Source: JAHJFW01 sp964595075 (GTDB lineage: Bacteria; Patescibacteriota; Patescibacteriia; 2-12-FULL-60-25). From it: 64,000 nucleotides of DNA. The position numbers were made by a program, and so were the translations under genes. Location of the stretch: NCBI GenBank assembly GCA_964595075.1, contig CAZQNT010000001.1, positions 40,897 through 104,896 on the forward strand, read 5' to 3'. Position 1 is the first letter of the stretch, and each line of letters begins with the position of its first letter. The notes beneath the pieces were generated by a model. The model was given only the letters and a program-made list of their open reading frames with translations, had not been told where the DNA came from and did no database searches. This document shows, one piece after another, positions 35,154-42,000 of the stretch.

Positions 35154-36395
35154 ATGAGTGATGCAACCAGAATCGACGGGCAGAAGCTAGATATGCACCC
35201 GACTCGAATTGCCCGCTGGTTGGCGGACAAGGATAGTTGGGAGACGGCGCAAAACATCTTTCCGATCTACATGGAGGTATCTCCGATCGGAGTGTGCAAC
35301 CACGAATGTACGTTCTGCAGCGTGGACTACATGCTCGATCGGACCGACGCTCCGCGATTGCGTTTCGAAGCACTTGAACGGACGCTGAAAGACATGGCCT
35401 CGAACGGCGTGTTGAGCGTGATGTTCGCGGGCGCGGGTGAGCCGTTTCTCTACAAGGATCCGGCGACCAGAAACGATCTCGGCGACGTGATCGTCGCGGC
35501 AAGCTACGCCGGATTGGACGTGGCTGTTACGACGAACTCCGTGTTGATGACGCCGGAGCGGTGCATCAAGGCGTTCGATGCCGAACGACTGCGCTGGATA
35601 CGCACTTCGATCAACGCGGGAGATGCGGAAACCTACGCCAAGATCCACAACGCCAAGAAAAGCGACTTCGAGACCGTGCTTCGCAACCTCTCTGATGCGG
35701 TGAAGATTCGCGCGAAACTTGGAAGCGGCGTGAAGCTGCTTTGTCAGATCGTGGTCGTTCCGGAAGCGCGTGGAAAGCGACGCAAGTCCCTCATGTTCGA
35801 AGACATGCCTTCGAACATCCACACCGTTGTTCCGCTCGCGAAGGCACTTCGCGACATCGGGGTGGACAACCTCGCCGTGAAGCCGTTCAAGCAACACACG
35901 GTCGAGCTGGGTGATACCAGATCGAGCATGTATAGCGGCGTGAGCTACGCTGACGGCGAAACATGGGAGAAGCTTTTCGACGACCTGGAGGCGCTGGAGA
36001 CGGAGAGCTTCGAGGTGACGATTCGTCGCCAGGCAATGCGCCAACAAGAGAACGAGTACCGAGGGTACGGAATGTGCCACTCGACCCCGTACCACTGGGC
36101 GTACATCGAGGCCGACGGAGAGGTCTGGGGTTGCTCGGCGTACGTCGGTCGTTACGATTCCGCCGGAAAAGAGATCGGCGATCATCGGTTCCGTTTTGGA
36201 AACGTGAACGATTACCCGTTCTCAACCATCTGGCGCGGCGATCGTCGGCGCGCCAACTGGGAGTACACGCGCAAACCGCCGGAAGAAGGCGGACTAGACG
36301 TCAGCAAGTGCATGAAGGGGTGCCAGATGGACATGCCAAACGTGTATCTCTGGCAACTCATGAACCCCGGACCCGACGCCAACTTCATCAAGTGA
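35154..36395 (+). CDS. Radical SAM protein with SPASM-like C-terminal cysteines
   Basis: 413 residues. The [4Fe-4S] motif is C48-x3-C52-x2-C55 in 'CNHECTFC', followed by 'VMFAGAGEPFLYKD' (the GGEP-like SAM-binding turn). The C-terminal part carries more cysteines in 'GMCHSTPY', 'VWGCSAYVG' and 'CMKGCQMD', arranged like a SPASM/twitch auxiliary-cluster domain. Such enzymes do radical chemistry on peptides, sugars (dehydrogenation, epimerisation) or cofactors. With no peptide precursor seen, a sugar substrate is the working guess. Single-gene unit; AAAGG 11 nt before ATG; terminator at 36411. Confidence 0.8.
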   Translation: MSDATRIDGQKLDMHPTRIARWLADKDSWETAQNIFPIYMEVSPIGVCNHECTFCSVDYMLDRTDAPRLRFEALERTLKDMASNGVLSVMFAGAGEPFLYKDPATRNDLGDVIVAASYAGLDVAVTTNSVLMTPERCIKAFDAERLRWIRTSINAGDAETYAKIHNAKKSDFETVLRNLSDAVKIRAKLGSGVKLLCQIVVVPEARGKRRKSLMFEDMPSNIHTVVPLAKALRDIGVDNLAVKPFKQHTVELGDTRSSMYSGVSYADGETWEKLFDDLEALETESFEVTIRRQAMRQQENEYRGYGMCHSTPYHWAYIEADGEVWGCSAYVGRYDSAGKEIGDHRFRFGNVNDYPFSTIWRGDRRRANWEYTRKPPEEGGLDVSKCMKGCQMDMPNVYLWQLMNPGPDANFIK

Positions 36396-36410
36396 CAAGT
36401 TCGATCCTCT

Positions 36411-36441
36411 AATCGCCTCGCTCCTCGGGGTGATTTTTTTT
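36411..36441 (+). terminator. Intrinsic terminator after the radical SAM gene
   Basis: A 10-bp stem with two wobble pairs (36411-36420 with 36426-36435), 5-nt loop, then a run of T to 36441. Confidence 0.8.
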
Positions 36442-36488
36442 AAGATATGTGCTACAGATAAAATGTTTTCTATCTGAAAGGAGAACGC

Positions 36489-37655
36489 ATGTCCCTTACA
36501 ATCTCTGTAGATGTTCTGGTAGTAGGCGGCGGAAGCGTCGGACTGTGGCTCATCGACGAGCTTCGAAGATCGGGTCGAAATGCGGTTTTGGTGGAATCCA
36601 CCGCGCTCGGCAAAGGGCAGACTTGCGCGTCGCAGGGGATCCTGCACGGCGGCATGAAGCACTCGCTCGTAGCGCGTCCAGGTACATTCGTGAAAGCCCT
36701 CGGATCCATGACGCGGATCTGGAGCGAATGCTTGGCCGGAGTTCGCGAACCCGATCTTGGCTCCGTGATCCGTCGAAGCGACTCGTGTTACTTTTGGCTA
36801 ACCCCGTCTCTTGCTTCTTTCGTGGGTACAATCGGAGCGCGATTCGGTATTCGTTCGGAGGTCAAAAAGATCGCTCGAGCGGCATTGCCGGAGGTTCTGC
36901 GCGGCGTGTCCGGAGACGTGTATTTGATCGACGAAAAAGTCGTGGATCCGCACGGTCTAGTTTCCGAGCTTTTCAAAAGGAATCGTCAGCATACGATCAG
37001 AGCCGGAATCCAACGCGTTGACTTTTCCACGAGGAGCACGGTCTACGCGGTTGAGCTGACTGATCCTGACGGATCATCGTCGATTACCGTAAGGCCGGAA
37101 TTCGTGGTTCTGACGGCCGGCGAAGGAAACGCCGAACTCCGAAGAGTTTGCGGCTTGCCGGAAAAGGCGATGCTCCGATTGCCGTTGCAGATTCTCGTGC
37201 TTCGCGGGGACTTGCCGGATTTGAACGGAGTTTGCTTGGAAGGAATTCAGGCGAAAGCCGTAATCACAACACATCGTTTGTCTCGCAACGATGCAGTGTG
37301 GCAGTTCGCGAGCGAACGAATCGCTCCGAATTCGGGCGAGGATTTCGTTCGTCAGGCCTTGGTCGAGATTTCCGCATCGCTCCCGGGTTTCAATTTTCCG
37401 AGAGTTTCGATCTCCGCGTACACCGCGACTCGCGCAGAATGCGCTACTGAAGACGGCGGGCGCTCTTCGGACGTCGCGGTCTTCAAAGAAGGCAACGTTA
37501 TAACAGCGTGGCCAACCAAGTTGGTTCTGGTTCCTCGAACGGTCGAGCGAATCATGAGCTACCTCCCGATTCAATCCGGTATCAGCGAAACTCCCCGCGA
37601 GTTCGCCGAATGGCCGCGTCCGGACGTCGCTCCTTTGCCTTGGCCTTCGGGCTGA
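36489..37655 (+). CDS. FAD-dependent oxidoreductase (DAO family)
   Basis: 388 residues. 'DVLVVGGGSVGLWLIDEL' is the FAD dinucleotide-binding loop, 'VLVESTALGKGQTCASQGIL' the second FAD motif, and 'VVLTAGEGN' a strand usually next to the flavin. This is the glycine oxidase / glycerol-3-phosphate dehydrogenase-like DAO fold; the substrate is unknown. An AAGGAG SD lies 5-6 nt before the ATG. It shares the G/C-rich codon style and a private terminator. Confidence 0.75.
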   Translation: MSLTISVDVLVVGGGSVGLWLIDELRRSGRNAVLVESTALGKGQTCASQGILHGGMKHSLVARPGTFVKALGSMTRIWSECLAGVREPDLGSVIRRSDSCYFWLTPSLASFVGTIGARFGIRSEVKKIARAALPEVLRGVSGDVYLIDEKVVDPHGLVSELFKRNRQHTIRAGIQRVDFSTRSTVYAVELTDPDGSSSITVRPEFVVLTAGEGNAELRRVCGLPEKAMLRLPLQILVLRGDLPDLNGVCLEGIQAKAVITTHRLSRNDAVWQFASERIAPNSGEDFVRQALVEISASLPGFNFPRVSISAYTATRAECATEDGGRSSDVAVFKEGNVITAWPTKLVLVPRTVERIMSYLPIQSGISETPREFAEWPRPDVAPLPWPSG

Positions 37656-37663
37656 CGCTCAAT

Positions 37664-37692
37664 GCCCCGACAAAAACATGTCGGGGCTTTTT
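37664..37692 (+). terminator. Intrinsic terminator after the FAD oxidoreductase
   Basis: Perfect 9-bp stem GCCCCGACA / TGTCGGGGC, 6-nt loop, five T. Confidence 0.92.
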
Positions 37693-37693
37693 C

Positions 37694-37721
37694 TTGACAA
37701 GAAGCATTTTTTTGTTAACGT
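37694..37721 (+). promoter_or_regulatory. Promoter of the broken SDR gene
   Basis: TTGACA (37694-37699), 16-nt spacer with a seven-T run, TAACGT (37716-37721), then SD GGAGGA at 37729-37734. Confidence 0.55.
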
Positions 37722-37741
37722 GGCTTTTGGAGGAAATGTAA

Positions 37742-38299
37742 ATGAGTCGTGACGCTCTTTTTCTTGGTGGAACGAAGGGTCTGGGTCTTGCGATGGCAAG
37801 GATCGCCCTCGTTGAAGGGTGGCAGGTCACCGTCGCCGGACGTAATCCCGAAGCGTGCCCAATCGTCGCCGAGGGGAAGGCGGCGGGGTTTCAAGTTGAT
37901 CTTGAGGATGGCGAACCCAAAACTCTCTCGAGATCGTTCGACCTGATAGCGTGGACGGCGGGCGCGTATCAGGAAGGGCCGATCATTAGCTTGACCCACG
38001 GTGAGATCCGCGCGATCTGCCGCAATCATCTGTAGGGCCCGGTTTCTTTTCTTGTTCCGATTCTGCAGAAGAATGCGAACTCGTGCCGACCCGCGAACCT
38101 CGTCGTCGTCGCCTCGAGCAGTTCCTACCGCGTCCGCCTCAATGAAGGCCTCTACGGCACCAACAAAGCGGCGAAGGCACAGCTCGCGCGGACGCTCGGT
38201 CGAGAACTGCCGGAACTCATTCCAGGATCTTGCGTTTTGCTTGCCAACCCCGGAGGCATGGCGACGCCTTTTTGGGACGGAAGGGATCGCGACATCAGT
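37742..38299 (+). pseudogene. SDR oxidoreductase interrupted by an in-frame TAG and a sequence gap
   Basis: The frame opens with 'LFLGGTKGLGLAMARIA' (NADP loop) and 'WTAGAYQEGP', then meets TAG at 38033-38035. The same frame continues past it without a shift: 'GPVSFLVPIL', 'VVVASSSSYRVRL' with the catalytic Ser and 'YGTNKAAKAQLARTLG' with YxxxK, up to the N run at 38300. The stop sits where SDRs usually have '(N)LLGP', so a TTG-to-TAG change would explain it. It may be a real nonsense mutation or a base error. Own promoter, SD GGAGGA and terminator; the C-terminus is lost in the gap. Confidence 0.7.
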
Positions 38300-38409
38300 N
38301 NNNNNNNNNNNNNNNNNNNNNNNNNNNNNNNNNNNNNNNNNNNNNNNNNNNNNNNNNNNNNNNNNNNNNNNNNNNNNNNNNNNNNNNNNNNNNNNNNNNN
38401 NNNNNNNNN
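38300..38409. other. Sequence gap (110 N)
   Basis: A run of unknown bases that hides the end of the SDR gene. Its true length is not known, so frames on either side cannot be joined. Confidence 0.95.
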
Positions 38410-38439
38410 GCAAGGATTCCGGAATAACGCCTCACACAA

Positions 38440-38468
38440 CCCCGCCTCTCGCGAGAGGCGGGGTTTTT
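38440..38468 (+). terminator. Intrinsic terminator downstream of the broken SDR
   Basis: A perfect palindrome CCCCGCCTCTC / GAGAGGCGGGG with almost no loop, followed by five T. Confidence 0.9.
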
Positions 38469-38469
38469 C

Positions 38470-38498
38470 TTGCCGTTTTTTGTTGCGTTAGGTAAAGT
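38470..38498 (+). promoter_or_regulatory. Promoter of the heptose operon
   Basis: TTGCCG (38470-38475), 17-nt spacer, TAAAGT (38493-38498), then 10 nt to the ATG at 38509. The leader would be about 4 nt. Confidence 0.45.
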
Positions 38499-38508
38499 CA
38501 CGCTTAGT

Positions 38509-40035
38509 ATGAATATGGTCGAAAAAGCGCATTCTCTTGAAGACTTGGCAATCCAATTGGAGAAGCTCCGATTGGAAGGTAAAAAGATCGTGCAGTGCCA
38601 CGGGTGTTTTGATCTGCTGCACGCTGGTCACTTGAAGCATTTTGAGTCTGCAAAAAAGGAGGGTGACGTCTTGGTGGTGACGGTAACGAGCGATAGGTTC
38701 GTAAATAAAGGGCCCGGACGTCCGGTTTTTACACATCAGATTCGCGCGGAAACATTGGCCGCACTATCTCTAGTGGATTACGTTGCGGTTTGCGATGCGC
38801 CAAGCGCCGTACAGGCGATAGACCTATTAAAACCAGATGTGTTCGTGAAAGGGAAAAATTATTCAGACAAGTGCAACGATGAAACCACGAATACGTTTGA
38901 AGAGAAACGGGCGACAGAGCAAAACGGCGGACGAATGTATTTTACTCCGGAGACGGTTTTTGGTTCCAGTTCTCTTTTGAATCAACATTTTGATCTTTAT
39001 CCGCGCGAGGTACAATTGTTTCTCGAAGATTTTCGTAAGAGGTATACGTCCGACGACGTCGTGAAGGCGCTTGATGGAATTCGCGGATTAAAAGTTTTAG
39101 TGGTTGGCGATGCCGTCGTGGATGAATATCATTACGTTTCGCCGATGGGTAGAACGTCAAAGTCGAATATAGTGGCAAGCCGCTTTTTGAGCGACGAATC
39201 TTTTGCCGGAGGAATTTTTGCCTGCGCAAATCACGTTGCGGGTTTTTGCGATGACGTTCATCTGGTGACTTGCCTCGGTCTTCGTGATACAAAGGAGGAC
39301 TATATAAGGAGAAATCTCAAATCAAATATCAAAACCAGTTTCGTATATAGATCCGATTGTCCGACAACGGTAAAGCGTAGATACGTTGATCGTGGGAATC
39401 TGTCAAAATTGTTCGAGATATATTTTTTTGAAGATGCGCCGATGCCGGATGAAACCGAAGAACTAATGGTCTCCGTGCTTGAAAAATTACTTCCGGAATA
39501 CGACGTCGTTATTTCTCTTGATTACGCGCATGGTTTTTTAAGTCAACGCACAATCAATTTGCTCGTGGAACGTTCAAAGTTTTTAGCGGTGAATACGCAG
39601 ACGAACGCCGCAAATATAGGGTATAATCCCGTTGTGAAATATCCACGCGCGGATTATGTGTGTATTGATGAGCCGGAGTTGCGCCTTGCGACGCGCGATC
39701 GTTTCGGAGCGATAGAGCCGCTGCTTGCGTCAGTGACGGAAAAGCTCAAAAGCCCGAAGGGCGTTGTTACGAGAGGGCATAGGGGCTGTTTGGTGACCGA
39801 GGCGGGCAAAGGATTGACTCACGTTCCTGTAATGTCGCAAAAAATCGTTGATACGGTTGGGGCGGGGGACGCGTTTCTGGCAGTTACGGCGCCCTGCGTA
39901 GCAAGTGGATTGCCCATGGAGCTCGTTGGATTCATAGGCAACGCCGTTGGCGCGAAGGCGGTTACGATTGTCGGTAATCGCGAATCCGTAGAACCGGATT
40001 CGTTAATTCAAACTATTAAAGCATTAATGGCGTAA
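38509..40035 (+). CDS. HldE-like bifunctional heptose enzyme with reversed domain order (nucleotidyltransferase then PfkB kinase)
   Basis: About 508 residues. Residues ~25-150 are a cytidylyltransferase-fold domain: 'VQCHGCFDLLHAGHLKHFE' (HxGH) and 'VFVKGKNYSD'. Residues ~195-508 are a PfkB/ribokinase-type sugar kinase: 'LVVGDAVVDEYHYVSPMGRT' and the anion-hole motif 'DTVGAGDAFLAV'. In E. coli HldE the kinase comes first and the nucleotidyltransferase last, so this is a swapped fusion. It should phosphorylate a heptose-7-phosphate at C1 and later activate the sugar as a nucleotide. ATG 38509 is preferred; the frame upstream enters the terminator. First gene of a three-gene operon. Confidence 0.8.
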   Translation: MNMVEKAHSLEDLAIQLEKLRLEGKKIVQCHGCFDLLHAGHLKHFESAKKEGDVLVVTVTSDRFVNKGPGRPVFTHQIRAETLAALSLVDYVAVCDAPSAVQAIDLLKPDVFVKGKNYSDKCNDETTNTFEEKRATEQNGGRMYFTPETVFGSSSLLNQHFDLYPREVQLFLEDFRKRYTSDDVVKALDGIRGLKVLVVGDAVVDEYHYVSPMGRTSKSNIVASRFLSDESFAGGIFACANHVAGFCDDVHLVTCLGLRDTKEDYIRRNLKSNIKTSFVYRSDCPTTVKRRYVDRGNLSKLFEIYFFEDAPMPDETEELMVSVLEKLLPEYDVVISLDYAHGFLSQRTINLLVERSKFLAVNTQTNAANIGYNPVVKYPRADYVCIDEPELRLATRDRFGAIEPLLASVTEKLKSPKGVVTRGHRGCLVTEAGKGLTHVPVMSQKIVDTVGAGDAFLAVTAPCVASGLPMELVGFIGNAVGAKAVTIVGNRESVEPDSLIQTIKALMA

Positions 40036-40039
40036 TTAT

Positions 40040-40624
40040 ATGACGTTCAAAGATTTTTTTCAGAAGTTCACGACCGATATCCTTTTTACTCTTGCGAATA
40101 CTCGCGTAACTGTACTTGACGAAAAGGTTGTAGATTCCATGACCGCGCTTCAGGCGATAGCCGAGAAATTCAAATCCGTTCATGCCGCCGGCGGGAAAAT
40201 TATTTTTGTTGGGAATGGCGGCAGCGCGGCGATGGCGAGTCACCAATCTTTCGATTATTGGAAGAATGGAAAAATGCGCGCAATCGCTTTCAATGATTCG
40301 TCATTGCTTACAGGCGGCGGAAACGATTTCGGATACCCCGATGTTTTTTCCCAACCGATTGCGATGTTCGCAGAAGCTCGAGACGTGGTTGTCGCTATCT
40401 CCAGCTCGGGTCAATCGCAGAATATTTTGAACGCCGCGAAAAAGGCGAAAGAGATCGGATGCCACGTGATTACAATGTCAGCATTTAAGAATGATAACCC
40501 GTTACGCGTACTGGGCGACGTAAACATTTATTTGGACACGATGGTGTATGGACATGCGGAGATTGGTCACGAAACGATTCTACACTCCATACTGGATTAC
40601 ACCATTTACGGAACAGGCGCTTGA
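40040..40624 (+). CDS. gmhA: Phosphoheptose isomerase, SIS domain
   Basis: 194 residues, standard GmhA length. 'FVGNGGSAAMASHQSFDYWKNG' is the SIS Ser/Asn-rich loop, 'ISSSGQSQNILNA' the phosphate-binding Ser cluster, and 'GHETILHSILDY' carries the C-terminal His region. It converts sedoheptulose 7-phosphate to D-glycero-D-manno-heptose 7-phosphate. It starts 4 nt after the HldE-like gene and is 6 nt from the next one, one operon. Confidence 0.82.
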   Translation: MTFKDFFQKFTTDILFTLANTRVTVLDEKVVDSMTALQAIAEKFKSVHAAGGKIIFVGNGGSAAMASHQSFDYWKNGKMRAIAFNDSSLLTGGGNDFGYPDVFSQPIAMFAEARDVVVAISSSGQSQNILNAAKKAKEIGCHVITMSAFKNDNPLRVLGDVNIYLDTMVYGHAEIGHETILHSILDYTIYGTGA

Positions 40625-40630
40625 CTGAAT

Positions 40631-41134
40631 ATGCCGCGAGACACGCGAACGAAAATAGTAACGCCAAAACAACTCGCCGCGATCGCGGATGGGGCGCGGG
40701 CGCAAGGAAAAAAAATAGTTCATTGTCACGGCGTTTTCGATCTCGTTCATCCCGGGCATATAAATTATTTCGAACGGTCGCGTGAATTGGGGGATATTCT
40801 ATATGTCGGAGTACTGGCGGATAAGTTTGTGAAAAAAGGTCCGGATAGACCGAAATTTCCGGAACAAGTGAGGCTCGCGTGGGTTGCGGCCTTGGAGTGC
40901 GTGGATTATGTGGTATTGAACGACGAAGTTGAGGGACCGTGGAATCTCATGCGTCTTGTTCGTCCACATATTTACACAAAAGGAGTGAGCGAACAGATTA
41001 AATTGGATGATCCAAACAGTTTGTTGCACGTGGACAAGAATTTGATTGAAGAACTTGGCGGCGAAATGCGTTTCACGCCGGAAGTTCGAATTCACTCAAC
41101 GGATTTATTTTCAGCCATGGATTCGTGCTCCTAG
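40631..41134 (+). CDS. Stand-alone RfaE-domain-II-like nucleotidyltransferase
   Basis: 167 residues, a single cytidylyltransferase-fold domain: 'VHCHGVFDLVHPGHINYFE' (HxGH), 'GPDRPKFPEQVRLAWVAALECVDYVV' and 'IYTKGVSE'. It is a paralogue of the N-terminal domain of the 38509 protein, so the operon holds two activating domains. It may be HldC-like (ADP-/GDP-/CDP-heptose synthesis), with one of the two acting on another sugar or polyol phosphate. Confidence 0.75.
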   Translation: MPRDTRTKIVTPKQLAAIADGARAQGKKIVHCHGVFDLVHPGHINYFERSRELGDILYVGVLADKFVKKGPDRPKFPEQVRLAWVAALECVDYVVLNDEVEGPWNLMRLVRPHIYTKGVSEQIKLDDPNSLLHVDKNLIEELGGEMRFTPEVRIHSTDLFSAMDSCS

Positions 41135-41217
41135 ACCCCGTGTGGTTTACAAGACCTTGATTTTAGCTGTATAGATGCACACGTAGCAGTTCCTTACATA
41201 CCGACTGGAGGATTGTG

Positions 41218-41865
41218 ATGTCGGAGATTACGCATCGGGATTTGACGGTCGATAAGTCACGGCTCTCGCTTAGCGATGACGGCAGGATTCTCAAAATGAA
41301 CAAGCGAGGCACGGTGACTTTTTCCGTGATGAGCGCCGTCGTAACCATTAGTACGGAGCATGGAGTACGTGACCACCTGAGCTCTCGCGGCGTCATCAAT
41401 ACTCCGCACGGTGCCAAGGTGTTGCCGTTCTTCAAGCGCGGCGGTGAGTGGTACATTGTGATGGTGGAGCAATTCCGCATCGCATTGCCCGGCAAGACTC
41501 TCGAAGCTCCGGGGGGAGAGGTTGACGAAGAGAACGTCCTTCTCTGTATGGCTCGCGAACTCGAAGAGGAGGCGCGAATCAATGTTCGAACGGAGGATAT
41601 CCAGTTGGTCTTTCGCGCTCGCGTTCAGCCGTCCATGATGAATACCACGGTTTACGGAGGTATCGTAGAGATTGCCGAATCACAGCTTCCGCAAGAAACC
41701 GTCGGCGGCGAATGGATGCATGGCGAGTATACGGTTTTGGCGGTCAGATCGTTGATCGACGTACTCAAAGGGCGAGACTCTGGATTCATGGATATGGATC
41801 TCGAAACCTATCTGTTGCTGGACTGTGTAGCGAAGAGGGTAGGTTTGTTGGCGGTTAACTACTAG
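41218..41865 (+). CDS. NUDIX hydrolase
   Basis: About 215 residues. The Nudix box is 'GGEVDEENVLLCMARELEEEA' in essence (Gx5Ex7REUxEE), preceded by 'VEQFRIALPGKTLEAPGG' as in ADP-sugar pyrophosphatases (MutT/NudF group). It could cleave or police nucleotide sugars. ATG 41218 with SD GGAGGA 5 nt before it is preferred to GTG 41215. G/C-rich codon style; a small terminator follows. Confidence 0.8.
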   Translation: MSEITHRDLTVDKSRLSLSDDGRILKMNKRGTVTFSVMSAVVTISTEHGVRDHLSSRGVINTPHGAKVLPFFKRGGEWYIVMVEQFRIALPGKTLEAPGGEVDEENVLLCMARELEEEARINVRTEDIQLVFRARVQPSMMNTTVYGGIVEIAESQLPQETVGGEWMHGEYTVLAVRSLIDVLKGRDSGFMDMDLETYLLLDCVAKRVGLLAVNY

Positions 41866-41890
41866 ATTCTTATCCGCACATTGAACTATT

Positions 41891-41911
41891 ACACCCACTA
41901 GGGTGTTTTTT
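41891..41911 (+). terminator. Intrinsic terminator after the NUDIX gene
   Basis: Stem ACACCC / GGGTGT with a 4-nt loop ACTA and six T. Confidence 0.8.
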
Positions 41912-41917
41912 AAGAAA

Positions 41918-41965
41918 TTGACACAAAGTATTGACATTTCAGCTTTTTTCGTGCAAACATTGACT
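41918..41965 (+). promoter_or_regulatory. Promoter region with repeated TTGAC boxes before the B12-radical SAM gene
   Basis: Two full TTGACA boxes (41918-41923, 41931-41936) and a TTGACT (41960-41965) lie in 48 nt. The best fit is the second TTGACA with CAAACA or AAACAT 17-18 nt on. Which is used is unclear. SD GAGGGAG follows just ahead of the ATG at 42001. Confidence 0.4.
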
Positions 41966-42000
41966 TGCTCGATAACCTTTGACAACTCGAGGGAGTTAGC

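Noticed and set aside
35187..36185. 332-residue antisense open frame opposite the radical SAM gene
   Set aside because: G/C-rich codons leave long shadow frames; no motif, SD or promoter supports it, while the plus-strand gene has a full radical SAM signature.
41866..42000. Cobalamin riboswitch before the B12-radical SAM gene
   Set aside because: The leader is short and AT-rich with only a small terminator hairpin; no B12-box or large fold is visible.
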